A stretch of DNA of 64,000 nucleotides from Alphaproteobacteria bacterium (GCA_019245415.1 JAFARO010000017.1:124001-188000); one strand, 5' to 3'. Counted from the stretch's first letter, positions 17,703-27,779 are shown. The notes: generated from the sequence alone by a model not told the origin. A program made the numbers and translations.

Positions 17703-19157
17703 GTGATAGGTATCTCACTGATATTGCAATGTGTTTTGGCGCTCGTGCTGGTCGTCCTGGCGCTGCTCTCGGCGCAGCTGGTGGCGCTGGGCGCCATCCG
17801 CCAGTTCCGCGGCCAGCCGCGTCTGCGCGTCCCCGCCTTGCCCGACGCCGCCCTGCCCGAGGTGCTGGTCCAGCTCCCCGTCCGGGACGAGGGGGCGCTC
17901 GCGGTCCGGGTCGCCGCCGCCGCCGCTTGGATGGATTGGCCCAGGGATCGGCTGACCATCCAGGTTCTGGACGACGGCAGTCTCCACGATCACGAGCAGC
18001 TCGCCCACGCCATCCGCAGCGTCATTCCGCCGGGGGTAAAGGTCGAGATCCTGCACCGCGGCGAACGCACCGGCTTCAAGGCCGGCAACCTCGCCTTCGG
18101 ACTTCGGCACAGCGAGGCCGCCTATGTGGCGATCTTCGATGCCGATTTCGTGCCACCGACCGATTTCCTCAGGCGCACGGTGCCGGTGCTCGTCGGCGAT
18201 CAGGGCCTCGCCTTCGTGCAGGCGCGCTGGGGCCATGCCAATCGCGAGCTCAACTGGCTGACCCGCGTGCAGGGCCTGCTGCTCGACGCCCATTTCGCGG
18301 TCGAGCAGGAGGGCCGCGTCCGCGCCGGTCTGCCGATTTCCTTCAACGGCACCGCCGGGGTGTGGCGGCGCGAGGCGATCGAGAATGGCGGCGGCTGGAC
18401 CGGCGATACCCTGACCGAAGACCTCGACCTTTCGCTGCGTTGTGCGCTGAAGGGTTGGCGCGCCGCGCTGCTGCCCGATCTGGAAGTGCCGGGCGAATTG
18501 CCCGAAAGCGCGGCCGGCTGGCGCGCGCAGCAGGCACGCTGGACCAAGGGCCATGCGCAATGCGCCAGGAAGCTGGTGCCGCAAATCTGGGCGAGCGCGC
18601 TGCCGCTTTCGCGCAAGGTCATCCTCACGCTGCAGATCTGCCAGTTCGCTTTCTACACCCTGGCTTTCGTCAGCGCCGTGATCAGCCTGAGCCTGATGGC
18701 GATGGGTGTGGTCTATATCCAAAGCGTCGCGATTCTGGGCCTGGCGGTCACCGCCTTCGGCCTTTCGGCAAGCCTCGGTTATCTTTATCTCGGACAAGTG
18801 ATCCTCGGCCGCGAGGATGCGCCCAAGCTGGCGCGTTCGCTGTTGCTCGGCATCGTCTTTCCGAGCGGTTTGATACTGGCCAATTCGCGCGCCACCGTGG
18901 AGGCTTTCGCCGGCAGCGAGATGGTGTTCACGCGCACCTTGCGCGCGGGCGAGCGCTATGTCGGAAGTTGGCGCGGCGGACCGGAACTGGTGGCAGGCGT
19001 GGTGCTGCCGATCTTCGCTTTCACCGAGCAGGCCTGGAGTGCGCCGTTCTTCGTCTTCGCGGTCGCGGGGCTGGTCTCAATCGGCGCCATGGGCTGGAGC
19101 GGCGCCGTGGTGGCATCGTCGCGGGACGGCCTGGTGCGCGATAGGTACAAGTCCTAA
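17703..19157 (+). CDS. Processive family 2 glycosyltransferase, cellulose-synthase-like
   Basis: The 484-residue protein has an N-terminal membrane span, a GT2 domain and about four C-terminal spans. Catalytic signatures are in order: VLDDGS, DADFVPP, TEDLDLSLR and QQARW, giving the D,D,D,QxxRW pattern of processive beta-glycan synthases. It probably polymerises a cell-surface beta-glycan and exports it through its own channel. The start is GTG at 17703 after GTGGGGG. No BcsB- or PilZ-like partner is adjacent, so the polymer cannot be named. Confidence 0.87.
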   Translation: MIGISLILQCVLALVLVVLALLSAQLVALGAIRQFRGQPRLRVPALPDAALPEVLVQLPVRDEGALAVRVAAAAAWMDWPRDRLTIQVLDDGSLHDHEQLAHAIRSVIPPGVKVEILHRGERTGFKAGNLAFGLRHSEAAYVAIFDADFVPPTDFLRRTVPVLVGDQGLAFVQARWGHANRELNWLTRVQGLLLDAHFAVEQEGRVRAGLPISFNGTAGVWRREAIENGGGWTGDTLTEDLDLSLRCALKGWRAALLPDLEVPGELPESAAGWRAQQARWTKGHAQCARKLVPQIWASALPLSRKVILTLQICQFAFYTLAFVSAVISLSLMAMGVVYIQSVAILGLAVTAFGLSASLGYLYLGQVILGREDAPKLARSLLLGIVFPSGLILANSRATVEAFAGSEMVFTRTLRAGERYVGSWRGGPELVAGVVLPIFAFTEQAWSAPFFVFAVAGLVSIGAMGWSGAVVASSRDGLVRDRYKS

Positions 19158-19277
19158 TTGTACGGAATCGCGTAAAATTTTAGACAAATGCCCCCGGGCG
19201 CTCTAACCGCGCCTTGAACCGCGCCTGCTAATGTGGACGCATCGGCTGCCGCTGCTGGAGTGCTGGAGGGGCTTTTG

Positions 19278-19850
19278 ATGGTGGGGTCTCTCTTTCGGCT
19301 CGCGGCGGCAGCCGCTTTTTGTGCCCTGTTGACAGGGTGCGCGGGCGGTCCCGATCTGGCATCCGACGAAGACGTCCCGCGTAGCGCCGATCGCCCCCAT
19401 GACACGGCGACGATGACGGTGCCCGACAAGCCCTTGTCCTGCGTGCCCTTCGCGCGCGCCCATTCCGGCATCGACATCCGCGGCGACGCCTACACTTGGT
19501 GGGACCAGGCGGCGGGGCGATACCCGCGCGGCCCGCGGCCCGCGGCCGGGGCGGTGATGGTGCTCGCGGGCTATTCCGGTTCGAACCGCGCCCATGTCGC
19601 GGTGGTGCGTCGCATCGTGTCGCGGCGCGAGATCCGCATCGACCACGCAAACTGGCTCAACAACGGCGCCATCTTCCTCGACGATCCGGTCGCCGACATC
19701 AGTGCGGACAACGATTGGAGTCAGGTGCTGGTCTGGAACGTCCAGACCCATGCCTGGGGCACCCACGTCTACAATGTCCAGGGCTTCATCGGTGGCAGCG
19801 GCAATGGCGACGAGACCAGCCCAGGCGAAAGCCCGATGGCGCCGGACTAG
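19278..19850 (+). CDS. CHAP-domain lipoprotein (putative amidase/endopeptidase)
   Basis: The 190-residue protein begins with a lipoprotein signal ending LLTGC. A CHAP-type domain follows, with candidate nucleophile C55 in LSCVPFARAHSGI and H106 in RAHVAVVRRI, then a polar residue region near IDHANW. CHAP enzymes cut peptidoglycan or related amides. The ATG at 19278 has a GGAGGGG site. The domain is short (about 115 residues) but both main catalytic residues are present. Genomic context gives no substrate. Confidence 0.82.
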   Translation: MVGSLFRLAAAAAFCALLTGCAGGPDLASDEDVPRSADRPHDTATMTVPDKPLSCVPFARAHSGIDIRGDAYTWWDQAAGRYPRGPRPAAGAVMVLAGYSGSNRAHVAVVRRIVSRREIRIDHANWLNNGAIFLDDPVADISADNDWSQVLVWNVQTHAWGTHVYNVQGFIGGSGNGDETSPGESPMAPD

Positions 19851-19920
19851 GCGGCAGTCGGAAATTCCTTTGGTTTTGCAAGCGGTTGAAGGAGTGGCGC
19901 AGGCTCCGTGCGTCCTTGCG

Positions 19921-19949
19921 CCTCGCCCTCTTTTTCTTCCCCGGCGAGG
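19921..19949 (+). other. Possible hairpin upstream of the first kup gene
   Basis: CCTCGCC (19921-19927) pairs with GGCGAGG (19943-19949) around a pyrimidine-rich 15-base loop, 60 bases before the kup start. It could be a terminator for the CHAP gene or a leader element for kup. The T-run lies in the loop, not after the stem, so a classic terminator is unlikely. Confidence 0.3.
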
Positions 19950-20010
19950 GGCCTATGGTCCGCGGCCTTGAACGCATCGAAGGGCCCCCCCTTGTGCGTT
20001 TCAACACAGC

Positions 20011-22002
20011 ATGGATCAGCGTCGGGCGCATCCGTTGAGCAGCATTGAACAAAAGGCATCGCCAGCCGACGCTGCCGATCCGCTGGCCGCAATCGACGCG
20101 ACGCCGCTGGCGGCGCACCCCCACCCGACACACCAGACGAAATCCTTCCGCTACCAAGCGGCACTCACGCTGGGCGCGCTCGGCGTCGTCTTCGGCGATA
20201 TCGGCACCAGCCCGCTCTATGCGATGCGCGAGACCGCGCTTGCCGCCGGCAACGGCCATCCGCAGGCGCCTGCGATCCTGGGCGGGCTGTCGCTGATCTT
20301 CTGGTCGCTGATGTTCGTGGTGACGCTCAAATACGTGACCCTCATCATGCGGGCCGACAATGACGGCGAAGGCGGCGTGCTCGCGCTCGCCACGCTCGCC
20401 CATCGCAGCCAGGGGCTCAGCCGGCGCATCAAGACCATGATCGGCGTCGGCGCAATCATCGGTCTGGCGCTGTTCTACGGCGACGGCATGCTGACGCCGG
20501 CGATCACGGTGCTCAGCGCCGTCGAAGGGCTTTCGGTGGAAAGCGCCGGCCTGAGCCATCTGGTCCTGCCGCTGACCTTGGCGATCCTCGTCGGCCTGTT
20601 CGTCATGCAGAGCCGCGGCACGGCGCATATCGGAAGGCTATTCGGGCCGGTGATGGTGCTGTGGTTCGCCGTTCTCGCCGGATTGGGCGCGCTTGCGATC
20701 TGGCATACGCCGCAGATCCTCGCCGCGGTCAATCCGTACTACGGCATCGCGCTGTTCGCCCACGAGCCTTGGACCGCCTTCGTCTCGCTGGGCTCGGTGG
20801 TTTTGGCGGTGACCGGCTGCGAGGCGCTCTATGCCGATATGGGCCATTTTGGGCGCAACCCGATCCGCTATGCCTGGTTCTTCATCGTGCTGCCGGCCCT
20901 GTTGCTCAACTACTTCGGACAAGGCGCGGCGCTGCTCGCCGATCCGACGAAGGCACCGATCGCATTCTATTCGGTGGCGCCGCCATGGGCGCATTTCCCG
21001 ATGGTGCTGCTGGCCACCATCGCCGGCATCATAGCCTCGCAGGCGGTGATCTCGGGCGTGTTCTCTATGACGCGCCAGGCGGTGCAGCTCGGCCAGCTTC
21101 CGCGCATGGAGATCCGCCACACCTCAGCGACCGAGTTCGGCCAGATCTACGTGCCGCGCATGAACGCCTTTCTCTGCATCGGCGTGGTTCTGATCGTGCT
21201 GATCTTCAAGAGCTCGTCCGCCCTGGCCGCGGCGTACGGCATCGCGGTTACCGGCGTGATGGTGATCGACAATTTCCACGCCAGCATCGTCGCCTTCAAG
21301 CAGTGGAAGTGGAACCTGCGCGTCGTCGCCGCGCTCTTCGGATTCCTGGCGATCATCGACTGGGCCTTCCTGACCTCGAATTCGCTGAAGATCATCGAAG
21401 GCGGCTGGCTGCCGCTCGCCATCGCCGCCGCCGTGTTCCTGGTGATGGACACCTGGCGGCGCGGCCGACGCGAGCACCTCGACATCGTGCGAAACGAATC
21501 AATGCCGCTCGACCTCTTCCTGGCCCGCGCCGACAAGACGCCGACGCGGGTCGCCGGCACGGCCGTCTTCATGAACGCACGCCCCGACGTGGTGCCGGGC
21601 TCGCTGCTGCACAATCTCAAGCACAACCGCGTGCTGCACGAGCGCATACTGCTCGTCCATGTCACGGTCGAGGATATGCCCATCGTGCCCGCTGGACGTC
21701 GGGTCGAGGTGAATAAGCTCGGCAAAGGCTTCTACGCGGTCAAGGTGCGTCACGGCTTTCTCGAGACGCCGGACGTGCCGCTCGCCCTCCAGGAGGCGCG
21801 GCCCTTCGGCCTGGTGATCGACGTCGACGCCACCACGTTCTTCGTCGGCCGCGAGACGCTGGTCCATGCCGAGCATTCGGTGCTCAGCCGCTGGCGCACC
21901 TGGCTCTACATCCATCTCGCCGCCAACGCATTGTCGCCGGCCCGCTTCTATCACCTGCCGCCCAACCGGGTGGTGGAACTGGGCGCGCAGATCTCGATCT
22001 GA
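20011..22002 (+). CDS. kup: KUP-family potassium uptake protein, first copy
   Basis: The 663-residue protein has about 12 membrane spans and the family hallmark GDIGTSPLYAMRE near residue 63, followed by RADNDGEGG and FYGDGMLTPAI. A C-terminal cytosolic domain runs from about residue 490. Kup proteins take up potassium with protons. The N-terminal 45 residues before the first span are polar and variable. The ATG at 20011 has no clear ribosome site. A second kup follows after 21 bases. Confidence 0.93.
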   Translation: MDQRRAHPLSSIEQKASPADAADPLAAIDATPLAAHPHPTHQTKSFRYQAALTLGALGVVFGDIGTSPLYAMRETALAAGNGHPQAPAILGGLSLIFWSLMFVVTLKYVTLIMRADNDGEGGVLALATLAHRSQGLSRRIKTMIGVGAIIGLALFYGDGMLTPAITVLSAVEGLSVESAGLSHLVLPLTLAILVGLFVMQSRGTAHIGRLFGPVMVLWFAVLAGLGALAIWHTPQILAAVNPYYGIALFAHEPWTAFVSLGSVVLAVTGCEALYADMGHFGRNPIRYAWFFIVLPALLLNYFGQGAALLADPTKAPIAFYSVAPPWAHFPMVLLATIAGIIASQAVISGVFSMTRQAVQLGQLPRMEIRHTSATEFGQIYVPRMNAFLCIGVVLIVLIFKSSSALAAAYGIAVTGVMVIDNFHASIVAFKQWKWNLRVVAALFGFLAIIDWAFLTSNSLKIIEGGWLPLAIAAAVFLVMDTWRRGRREHLDIVRNESMPLDLFLARADKTPTRVAGTAVFMNARPDVVPGSLLHNLKHNRVLHERILLVHVTVEDMPIVPAGRRVEVNKLGKGFYAVKVRHGFLETPDVPLALQEARPFGLVIDVDATTFFVGRETLVHAEHSVLSRWRTWLYIHLAANALSPARFYHLPPNRVVELGAQISI

Positions 22003-22023
22003 AAAAGGAACGGGGCGTTCCCG

Positions 22024-23967
22024 ATGAAGGCCATTCCCGCAGACAGTCTCGACGCTGAAGACGAAGAGCGCATACCACCCCGGCCCGCGCCGGAGGTGCG
22101 CCGCAGGCTGATGCGGCGGAACTTCTGGCTGACCTTGGGCGCGCTCGGCGTCGTCTTCGGCGATATCGGCACCAGTCCGCTCTATGCGATGCGCGAGTCC
22201 GCCATGGCCGCGGGCGGCAAGGTGCCCACCGCCTTCGCGGTGATGGGTACGGCCTCATTGATCTTCTGGGCGCTGATGATCGTAGTGACGCTCAAATACG
22301 TGATCTTGATCATGCGCGCCGACAACGACGGCGAAGGCGGGGTGCTGGCGCTCGCGGCGCTGGCCCATCGCACGCCGGGACTCGGCCGCACCGCAAAGAC
22401 CGCCATCGGCATCGCGGCGATCCTCGGACTGGCGCTGTTCTATGGCGACGGCATGCTGACGCCAGCGATCTCGGTGTTAAGTGCGGTCGAGGGCTTGGGC
22501 GCGGACGGCTCGGGATTCGCGCCGGTGGTCATGCCCGTCACGCTCACCATCCTGATCGCGCTCTTCGTTCTGCAGTCGCGCGGCACCGACAAGATCGGCA
22601 AGCTGTTCGGGCCGGTGATGGTCGTGTGGTTCGTTGTGCTCGGCCTGCTCGGCATCAGCGCGCTGGCGCGCGCGCCGCAGATCTTGCTGGCGGTCAGTCC
22701 CCGTTATGGCTTTGAGCTGTTCCTGCGCGAGCCCTGGGTCGCCTTCGTCTCGCTGGGCTCGGTGGTGCTCGCGGTTACCGGCTGCGAGGCCCTCTATGCC
22801 GATATGGGGCATTTCGGGCGTTTGCCGATCCGGCTGGCGTGGCTGGTCGTCACGTTGCCGGCGTTGCTGCTCATCTATTTCGGCCAGGGCGCGTTTCTTC
22901 TGCTCCATCCGGCCGAGGTGCCGAACCTGTTCTACGCGATGGCGCCATCCTGGGCGCACTATCCGCTGATCGTGCTGGCGACGGTGGCCACTATCATCGC
23001 CTCGCAGGCGGTGATCTCCGGCGTCTTCTCGATCAGCCAGCAGGCGGTCCAGCTCGGCCAGCTTCCGCGCATGGAGGTGCGGCATACCTCGGCAACCGAG
23101 TACGGCCAGATCTATGTGCCCCGCATCAATGCCATGCTCTGCATCGGCGTGGTGCTGATCGTTTTGATTTTCAAGAGTTCCGACGCGTTGGCCGCCGCGT
23201 ACGGCATAGCGGTCACTGGCGTGATGGTGATCAGCACCGTGCTGGTGGCGATCGTGGCGGTGCGCCGGTGGCGTTGGCGCCGGCGCTGGGTGGTGCTCTT
23301 GTTCGGCGGGCTTGCGATCGTCGATCTCGCCTTTCTCGCCGCCAATTCGCTGAAGATCGTAGAGGGCGGCTGGCTGCCGCTGCTCGTCGCGGCGGGGGTT
23401 TATGTGGTGATGGATACTTGGCGCCTGGGCCGGCGCATCCACGTGGAGAAGATCAAGGATGCCGCGCTAGCCCTGCCGCTGTTCCTGGCGCGCGCCGACA
23501 AGACGGCGCAGCGGGTTGCGGGCACGGCGGTGTTCCTCACGCCCAGGCTCGACATCGCGCCCAGCCCGCTGCTGCACAGCCTGAAGCACTACAAAGTCCT
23601 TCACGAGCGCATCGTGCTCGCCAGCGTCGTGGTGGAGGACAGCCCATTCGTGCCGCAGAGCCGCAGAGTCGATGTCGAGAAATCGGGCAAAGGCTTCTTC
23701 GAGGTGCGCATCCATTGCGGCTTCTTCGAGACGCCCAACGTACCGCGCGCGCTGGAAGCCGCGCGTCGCTTCGGCCTCGTGATCGACGTCGACACGACCA
23801 CGTTTTTCGTCGGCCGCGAAACCCTGGTGCCGGGCGAGCATCCTGGGCTCGGCCGATGGCGCATCGCGCTTTATACCTGGCTGGCGTCCAACGCGCTGTC
23901 GCCGGCGCGGTTCTACTGCCTGCCGCCAAACCGCGTGGTGGAGCTCGGCACGCAGATCACGATCTGA
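22024..23967 (+). CDS. kup: KUP-family potassium uptake protein, second copy
   Basis: The 647-residue protein is a close paralogue of the preceding one: the same GDIGTSPLYAMRE, RADNDGEGGVLALA and GQLPRMEVRHTSATEYGQIYVPRIN-type blocks, differing mostly at the N-terminus and in surface loops. The 21-base spacing implies one transcript. Alphaproteobacteria often carry several kup genes with different affinity or pH range; which role each has here is not visible. The C-terminal ending VVELGTQITI matches VVELGAQISI of copy one. Confidence 0.93.
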   Translation: MKAIPADSLDAEDEERIPPRPAPEVRRRLMRRNFWLTLGALGVVFGDIGTSPLYAMRESAMAAGGKVPTAFAVMGTASLIFWALMIVVTLKYVILIMRADNDGEGGVLALAALAHRTPGLGRTAKTAIGIAAILGLALFYGDGMLTPAISVLSAVEGLGADGSGFAPVVMPVTLTILIALFVLQSRGTDKIGKLFGPVMVVWFVVLGLLGISALARAPQILLAVSPRYGFELFLREPWVAFVSLGSVVLAVTGCEALYADMGHFGRLPIRLAWLVVTLPALLLIYFGQGAFLLLHPAEVPNLFYAMAPSWAHYPLIVLATVATIIASQAVISGVFSISQQAVQLGQLPRMEVRHTSATEYGQIYVPRINAMLCIGVVLIVLIFKSSDALAAAYGIAVTGVMVISTVLVAIVAVRRWRWRRRWVVLLFGGLAIVDLAFLAANSLKIVEGGWLPLLVAAGVYVVMDTWRLGRRIHVEKIKDAALALPLFLARADKTAQRVAGTAVFLTPRLDIAPSPLLHSLKHYKVLHERIVLASVVVEDSPFVPQSRRVDVEKSGKGFFEVRIHCGFFETPNVPRALEAARRFGLVIDVDTTTFFVGRETLVPGEHPGLGRWRIALYTWLASNALSPARFYCLPPNRVVELGTQITI

Positions 23968-24028
23968 AGGTTGACCGACAGCGGGTTTCTGGGCTCTCGT
24001 GCCGCGCCATGGCTGTCGGAGCGATCGC

Positions 24029-25564
24029 ATGTGCCGGTTGGTATTGATTTTCCTCTTCGCCGTCTTCTGCCAGCCCGCGATGGCCGCTGTCGAACTGCGC
24101 ATTACGCAGGGACCGCTGAGCGGCGGCAGCGAGGAGGGCGTTGCGTTCTTCAAGGACATTCCCTATGCGGCGGCGCCCATCGGCAAGCTGCGCTGGCAGG
24201 CGCCCGCGCCGGCGTTGCATTGGGAGCTGACGCGACCGGCCCGCGCTTTCGGACCTGTCTGTCCGCAGAACCGCCGGGGCAGCTTCTTCATGCCCAACCT
24301 GGCGCAGAGTGAGGACTGTCTCAGCCTCAACGTCTGGACGCCGCAGGCGAATCCGGCCGCGAAGCTGGCAGTGATGGTATGGATCCATGGCGGCGCCTTC
24401 GTCGAAGGCGGCGCGGCGCAGCCGATCTATGACGGCTTCGAATTGGCGCAGCACGGCGTCGTGGTGGTGTCGCTGAACTACCGACTGGGCGTGCTGGGCT
24501 TCTTCCATCATCCTGCGCTAGCCGCCTCGGCCGATGCGGGCAGCGGCAATTTCGGGCTGCTGGACCAGATCGCGGCGCTCAAATGGGTGCGCGACAACAT
24601 CGCCGCTTTCGGCGGCGATCCGGCGAAGGTGACGATCTTCGGCGAGTCCGCCGGCGGCATCAGCGTCAACGATCTCGTCGCCTCGCCGCTGGCGCGCGGC
24701 CTGTTCATCCGCGCCATTTCGGAATCGGGCTTGGGGCTGCAGCCGGTGCGCAGCGCCGCCGATGCGGAGAAAGCGGCCCTCGCCTTCGCGGACGAATCCG
24801 GCATCGAAGGTCGCGATGCCGATGCGCTCGCCAGGCTGCGCGCACTCCCGGTGGCGGACATCCTGCGCCGGCAGGAGGGCATGAACCGCGAGACCGCGGT
24901 CCAGCCCTATATCGACGGCAGCGTCATCCCGGAAGACATCTCGATCGCCTTCGCGCGGGGCGATGCCGCAAAGATCGACTATCTCGCCGGCTCGAACAGC
25001 AACGAGGCGTCGCTCGCCTCCGCGATCGGGAGCGACCTGGCCACAGGCCCGGCGCGGTTCGGGCCGCTGCTGCCCAAGGTGCGCGCGATCTACGATGCCA
25101 ATGGCGTTCTCAGCGAGGAGCAGTTCGAGCGCGAATTGTTCAACGACGCCCTGTTCGGGGCGGGCGCATACGGCCTCGCGGCTTTCGAGGCCAGGCACGA
25201 TGGCGAGGCTTACGTCTATCACTTCGCCTATCTGGCCGACACCTATCGCGGCAAGGTGCCGGGCGTCGGCCATGGCGGCGAAATTCCCTACGTCTTCGGA
25301 CTCAAAGGTCTGGGCGTGCTCGGCAACGCCGCCAGCGAGAAGGACCGGCGCGTGATCGCGCTGGTGCAGAGCTACTGGACCAATTTCGCCAAGACCGGAG
25401 ATCCCAACGCCGCCGGACTGCCGTTGTGGCCGCGCCTGACGCCGGGCGGGGGCGAAACGCTGGTCTTCGACGACACGACCAAGGCGGTCGACCATTTCCG
25501 CATGGGGCAGATCGGCGTGATGAAGGACGTCTGGAGCCGGCGGACGGGACTGAGCGCGCCTTAA
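24029..25564 (+). CDS. Secreted type B carboxylesterase
   Basis: This 511-residue alpha/beta hydrolase has a signal peptide (ending QPAMA). The oxyanion-hole motif is WIHGGAFVEG and the nucleophile elbow FGESAGG places Ser207. The later acid region is SNSNEAS and the catalytic His lies in GVGHGGEIPYVFG. Type B carboxylesterases hydrolyse esters of varied alcohols, often xenobiotic or lipid. The ATG at 24029 gives the signal peptide and follows GGAGCG. It sits 61 bases after kup with no functional link evident. Confidence 0.9.
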   Translation: MCRLVLIFLFAVFCQPAMAAVELRITQGPLSGGSEEGVAFFKDIPYAAAPIGKLRWQAPAPALHWELTRPARAFGPVCPQNRRGSFFMPNLAQSEDCLSLNVWTPQANPAAKLAVMVWIHGGAFVEGGAAQPIYDGFELAQHGVVVVSLNYRLGVLGFFHHPALAASADAGSGNFGLLDQIAALKWVRDNIAAFGGDPAKVTIFGESAGGISVNDLVASPLARGLFIRAISESGLGLQPVRSAADAEKAALAFADESGIEGRDADALARLRALPVADILRRQEGMNRETAVQPYIDGSVIPEDISIAFARGDAAKIDYLAGSNSNEASLASAIGSDLATGPARFGPLLPKVRAIYDANGVLSEEQFERELFNDALFGAGAYGLAAFEARHDGEAYVYHFAYLADTYRGKVPGVGHGGEIPYVFGLKGLGVLGNAASEKDRRVIALVQSYWTNFAKTGDPNAAGLPLWPRLTPGGGETLVFDDTTKAVDHFRMGQIGVMKDVWSRRTGLSAP

Positions 25565-25569
25565 GCCGC

Positions 25570-26313
25570 TTAACCCTTCATCGCGTAGCGGTGCAGCATC
25601 GTGCCGTTGTCGCGCAGCCATTTCTGCGGGCGGCGGGTGTCTCCGACGATCTCGCGCACGAGTCTCCAGAAGGCTGGTCCGTGATTCATCTCGCGCATAT
25701 GCGCGACCTCATGCGCCACGACGTAGTCGAGCACGAAGGGCGGCGCCAGGATCAGCCGCCACGAGAACGACAAAGAGCGCGAGGTCGAGCACGACCCCCA
25801 GCGGCTCGCGGTGTCGCGCACCGTCAGCCGCCTGGGCTTGAGGCCCACCCTCGCCGCGTATTCCCGCGTGCGGGCCTCGAGTTCTCGCCGCGCCTCGCGC
25901 TTGAGGAAATCGAGCAGCCGTCGCGCATGATGCTCGCGATGGCCGGCGACGCACAGCGCGCGTTCGCCGCCCCCCGTTTCGATCCAGGCGGCGCCGCGGC
26001 CGGCCGAGCCTTCGCGCACGACATGGTCCTGGCCGCGCACCGGCACGAGCGAGCCCACGCCGAGCGCCACCGGCGCCGGCACCCGCTTGAGCTGGCGGGC
26101 GATCCAGTCGCTCTGGCCGCGGGCGAATTCCACGGCGCGTTCGAGCGCGCGCTGCGACGGGGCCACCACGCTGACCTCTCCGGTCGAGGGGTGAACCTTG
26201 ACGATCAGCCGCCGCGCGCGCGGATTGAGGCGCACGCTGACCTCCACTGGGCGTCCCTCGATGGCGAGAAGCTCACGCCGCGCCACTTTGCGGGTTGCCT
26301 TCATCTTACGCAT
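25570..26313 (-). CDS. YgjP-type M48-like metallopeptidase (DUF45)
   Basis: The 247-residue protein has the DUF45/YgjP layout: a beta-rich N-terminal region, the conserved [12 protein letters not shown] block, and zinc motif [11 protein letters not shown] with H201, E202 and H205. The third ligand probably lies in the following helix. Family members are intracellular metal-dependent peptidases, sometimes linked to restriction systems, but here it is divergent from a VOC gene. The ATG at 26313 follows GAGGGAAG. Confidence 0.87.
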   Translation of the reverse strand: MRKMKATRKVARRELLAIEGRPVEVSVRLNPRARRLIVKVHPSTGEVSVVAPSQRALERAVEFARGQSDWIARQLKRVPAPVALGVGSLVPVRGQDHVVREGSAGRGAAWIETGGGERALCVAGHREHHARRLLDFLKREARRELEARTREYAARVGLKPRRLTVRDTASRWGSCSTSRSLSFSWRLILAPPFVLDYVVAHEVAHMREMNHGPAFWRLVREIVGDTRRPQKWLRDNGTMLHRYAMKG

Positions 26314-26350
26314 GGGCTTCCCTCTGCCTCGAACCTGGACGAACGCACCG

Positions 26351-26773
26351 ATGACAGAACGCGCGCGCTTCCATCTTGCCTTTCCGGTCGACGATCTTGC
26401 CAAGGCACGATCGTTCTACGCCGGGCTGCTCGGCTGTCCCGAAGGACGCGCCGGCGATTGCTGGGTCGATTTCGACTTCTTCGGTCACCAGATCGTCGCC
26501 CATTTAAGCCCGGATGAAGCCGGGCACAAAGCGCATAATCTTGTTGACGGCGACGAAGTTCCCGTTCGTCATTTCGGCGCGATTCTGCCGATGGCGCAGT
26601 GGCGCGCGCTTGCCGCGCGTCTTCGCGACGCCGGCATGCGCTTCCTGATCGAGCCCGAAATCCGCTTCGAGGGCCTTCCCGGCGAGCAGGCGACGTTCTT
26701 CGTGCTCGATCCCAGCGGCAACGCGCTCGAGTTCAAGGCGTTCGACGACGAGACGAGGATTTTCGCGAAATGA
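26351..26773 (+). CDS. Glyoxalase/VOC-family protein
   Basis: The 140-residue protein carries the VOC fold pattern: [22 protein letters not shown] at the start, a central GHQIVAHL strand and [12 protein letters not shown] near the end, where the metal-binding Glu normally sits. The reaction is unknown: family members include lactoylglutathione lyases, extradiol dioxygenases and resistance proteins. It begins a tightly coupled operon with dsbB, coq7 and a GNAT gene, overlapping dsbB by ATGA. Confidence 0.85.
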   Translation: MTERARFHLAFPVDDLAKARSFYAGLLGCPEGRAGDCWVDFDFFGHQIVAHLSPDEAGHKAHNLVDGDEVPVRHFGAILPMAQWRALAARLRDAGMRFLIEPEIRFEGLPGEQATFFVLDPSGNALEFKAFDDETRIFAK

Positions 26774-27240
26774 CCCCGCCGCGCATCGCGCTGTCGCTCG
26801 GACTGCTGGCGCTCGCACTCATCCTGGGCGCGCTGTCGTTCCAATATATCGGCCATATGCCGCCCTGCGAGATGTGCCATTGGCAGCGCTGGCCGCTATT
26901 CGCCGCGATCGCCGTGGGAGTGTTCTCGGGCACTCTGGTCCGCCGCGACGATAATGCGGCGACGGCGCTTGCGGTTCTCGCGATCCTGCTCGTCGCGGCC
27001 TCGGGCGCGATCGGCGTCTATCAGGCCGGCGCCGAATGGCATTGGTGGCAGGGGCCGCAAGCCTGCACCGGCACCCGCGTCGTCTTCCATAGTCTCACCG
27101 ACCTCAACACGCCGGGCCAGGCGCGCTGCGACTTACCGAGTTTCCGTTTGTTCGGACTTTCGCTTGCGGGCTGGAACGCGCTGATCGACTTCGGCGCGGC
27201 GATTGCGGCCTCGGTGATGCTGCTGCGGAGGCGCGCGTGA
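26770..27240 (+). CDS. dsbB: Disulfide bond formation protein DsbB
   Basis: The 156-residue inner-membrane protein has four spans, the first periplasmic pair CEMC (C33, C36) and the second pair C99 and C120 flanking a longer loop. This is the full DsbB cysteine set. DsbB reoxidises DsbA and passes electrons to ubiquinone, which makes the overlap with the ubiquinone gene coq7 notable. No dsbA is in the window. Confidence 0.9.
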   Translation: MTPPRIALSLGLLALALILGALSFQYIGHMPPCEMCHWQRWPLFAAIAVGVFSGTLVRRDDNAATALAVLAILLVAASGAIGVYQAGAEWHWWQGPQACTGTRVVFHSLTDLNTPGQARCDLPSFRLFGLSLAGWNALIDFGAAIAASVMLLRRRA

Positions 27241-27779
27241 GCCGCAAGCCACGTCCAGCGCCGCCGGGCACCTGCGACGACGTCGCGGCGATGATCCGCG
27301 TCGATCACGCGGGCGAGTACGGCGCGGTACGCATCTATGAGGGCCAGCTCGCGGTGCTGCGCAACGGACCTGCGGCGGATACGATTCGCAAGATGGCCGA
27401 GGGCGAGCAGCGCCATCTCGACACTTTCGACAGGCTGATCGTGGAGCGCCGCGTCCGGCCGACGGCGCTGGAGCCGGTTTGGCGCGTCGCGGGCTTCGCG
27501 CTCGGCGCCGCCACCGCCTTGCTGGGCGAGAAGGCGGCCTTCGCCTGCACCGCGGCGGTGGAAGAGGTCATCGACGAACATTATGCCGGCCAGATCGCCA
27601 AACTCGGCGACGACGAGAAGGCGTTGCGCGACACGGTCACCGATTTCCGCGCCGACGAGATCGCCCATCGCGACGCGGCGCTGGCCGGCGGCGCGCAGGA
27701 GGCGCCCGGCTACCGCGTCTTGAGCGAGGCGATCAAGGCGGGATGCCGTCTCGCCATCGCCTTGTCGACGCGGCTGTGA
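27237..27779 (+). CDS. coq7: Ubiquinone biosynthesis di-iron hydroxylase Coq7
   Basis: This 180-residue protein has the Coq7 iron-binding repeats: RVDHAGEYGA, EGEQRHLDTF, EEVIDEHY and ADEIAHRDAAL. It hydroxylates the demethoxyubiquinol ring in the O2-dependent late step of ubiquinone synthesis. The start is GTG at 27237 within a GTGA overlap with dsbB. Membership in an operon with DsbB fits a shared quinone connection, though this is inference. Confidence 0.92.
   Translation: MSRKPRPAPPGTCDDVAAMIRVDHAGEYGAVRIYEGQLAVLRNGPAADTIRKMAEGEQRHLDTFDRLIVERRVRPTALEPVWRVAGFALGAATALLGEKAAFACTAAVEEVIDEHYAGQIAKLGDDEKALRDTVTDFRADEIAHRDAALAGGAQEAPGYRVLSEAIKAGCRLAIALSTRL

Noticed and set aside
17684-19144. 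A 486-codon frame in the same direction as the GT2 gene
   Set aside because: It is the shifted-frame shadow of the glycosyltransferase; only the GT2 frame carries DDG, DAD and QxxRW.
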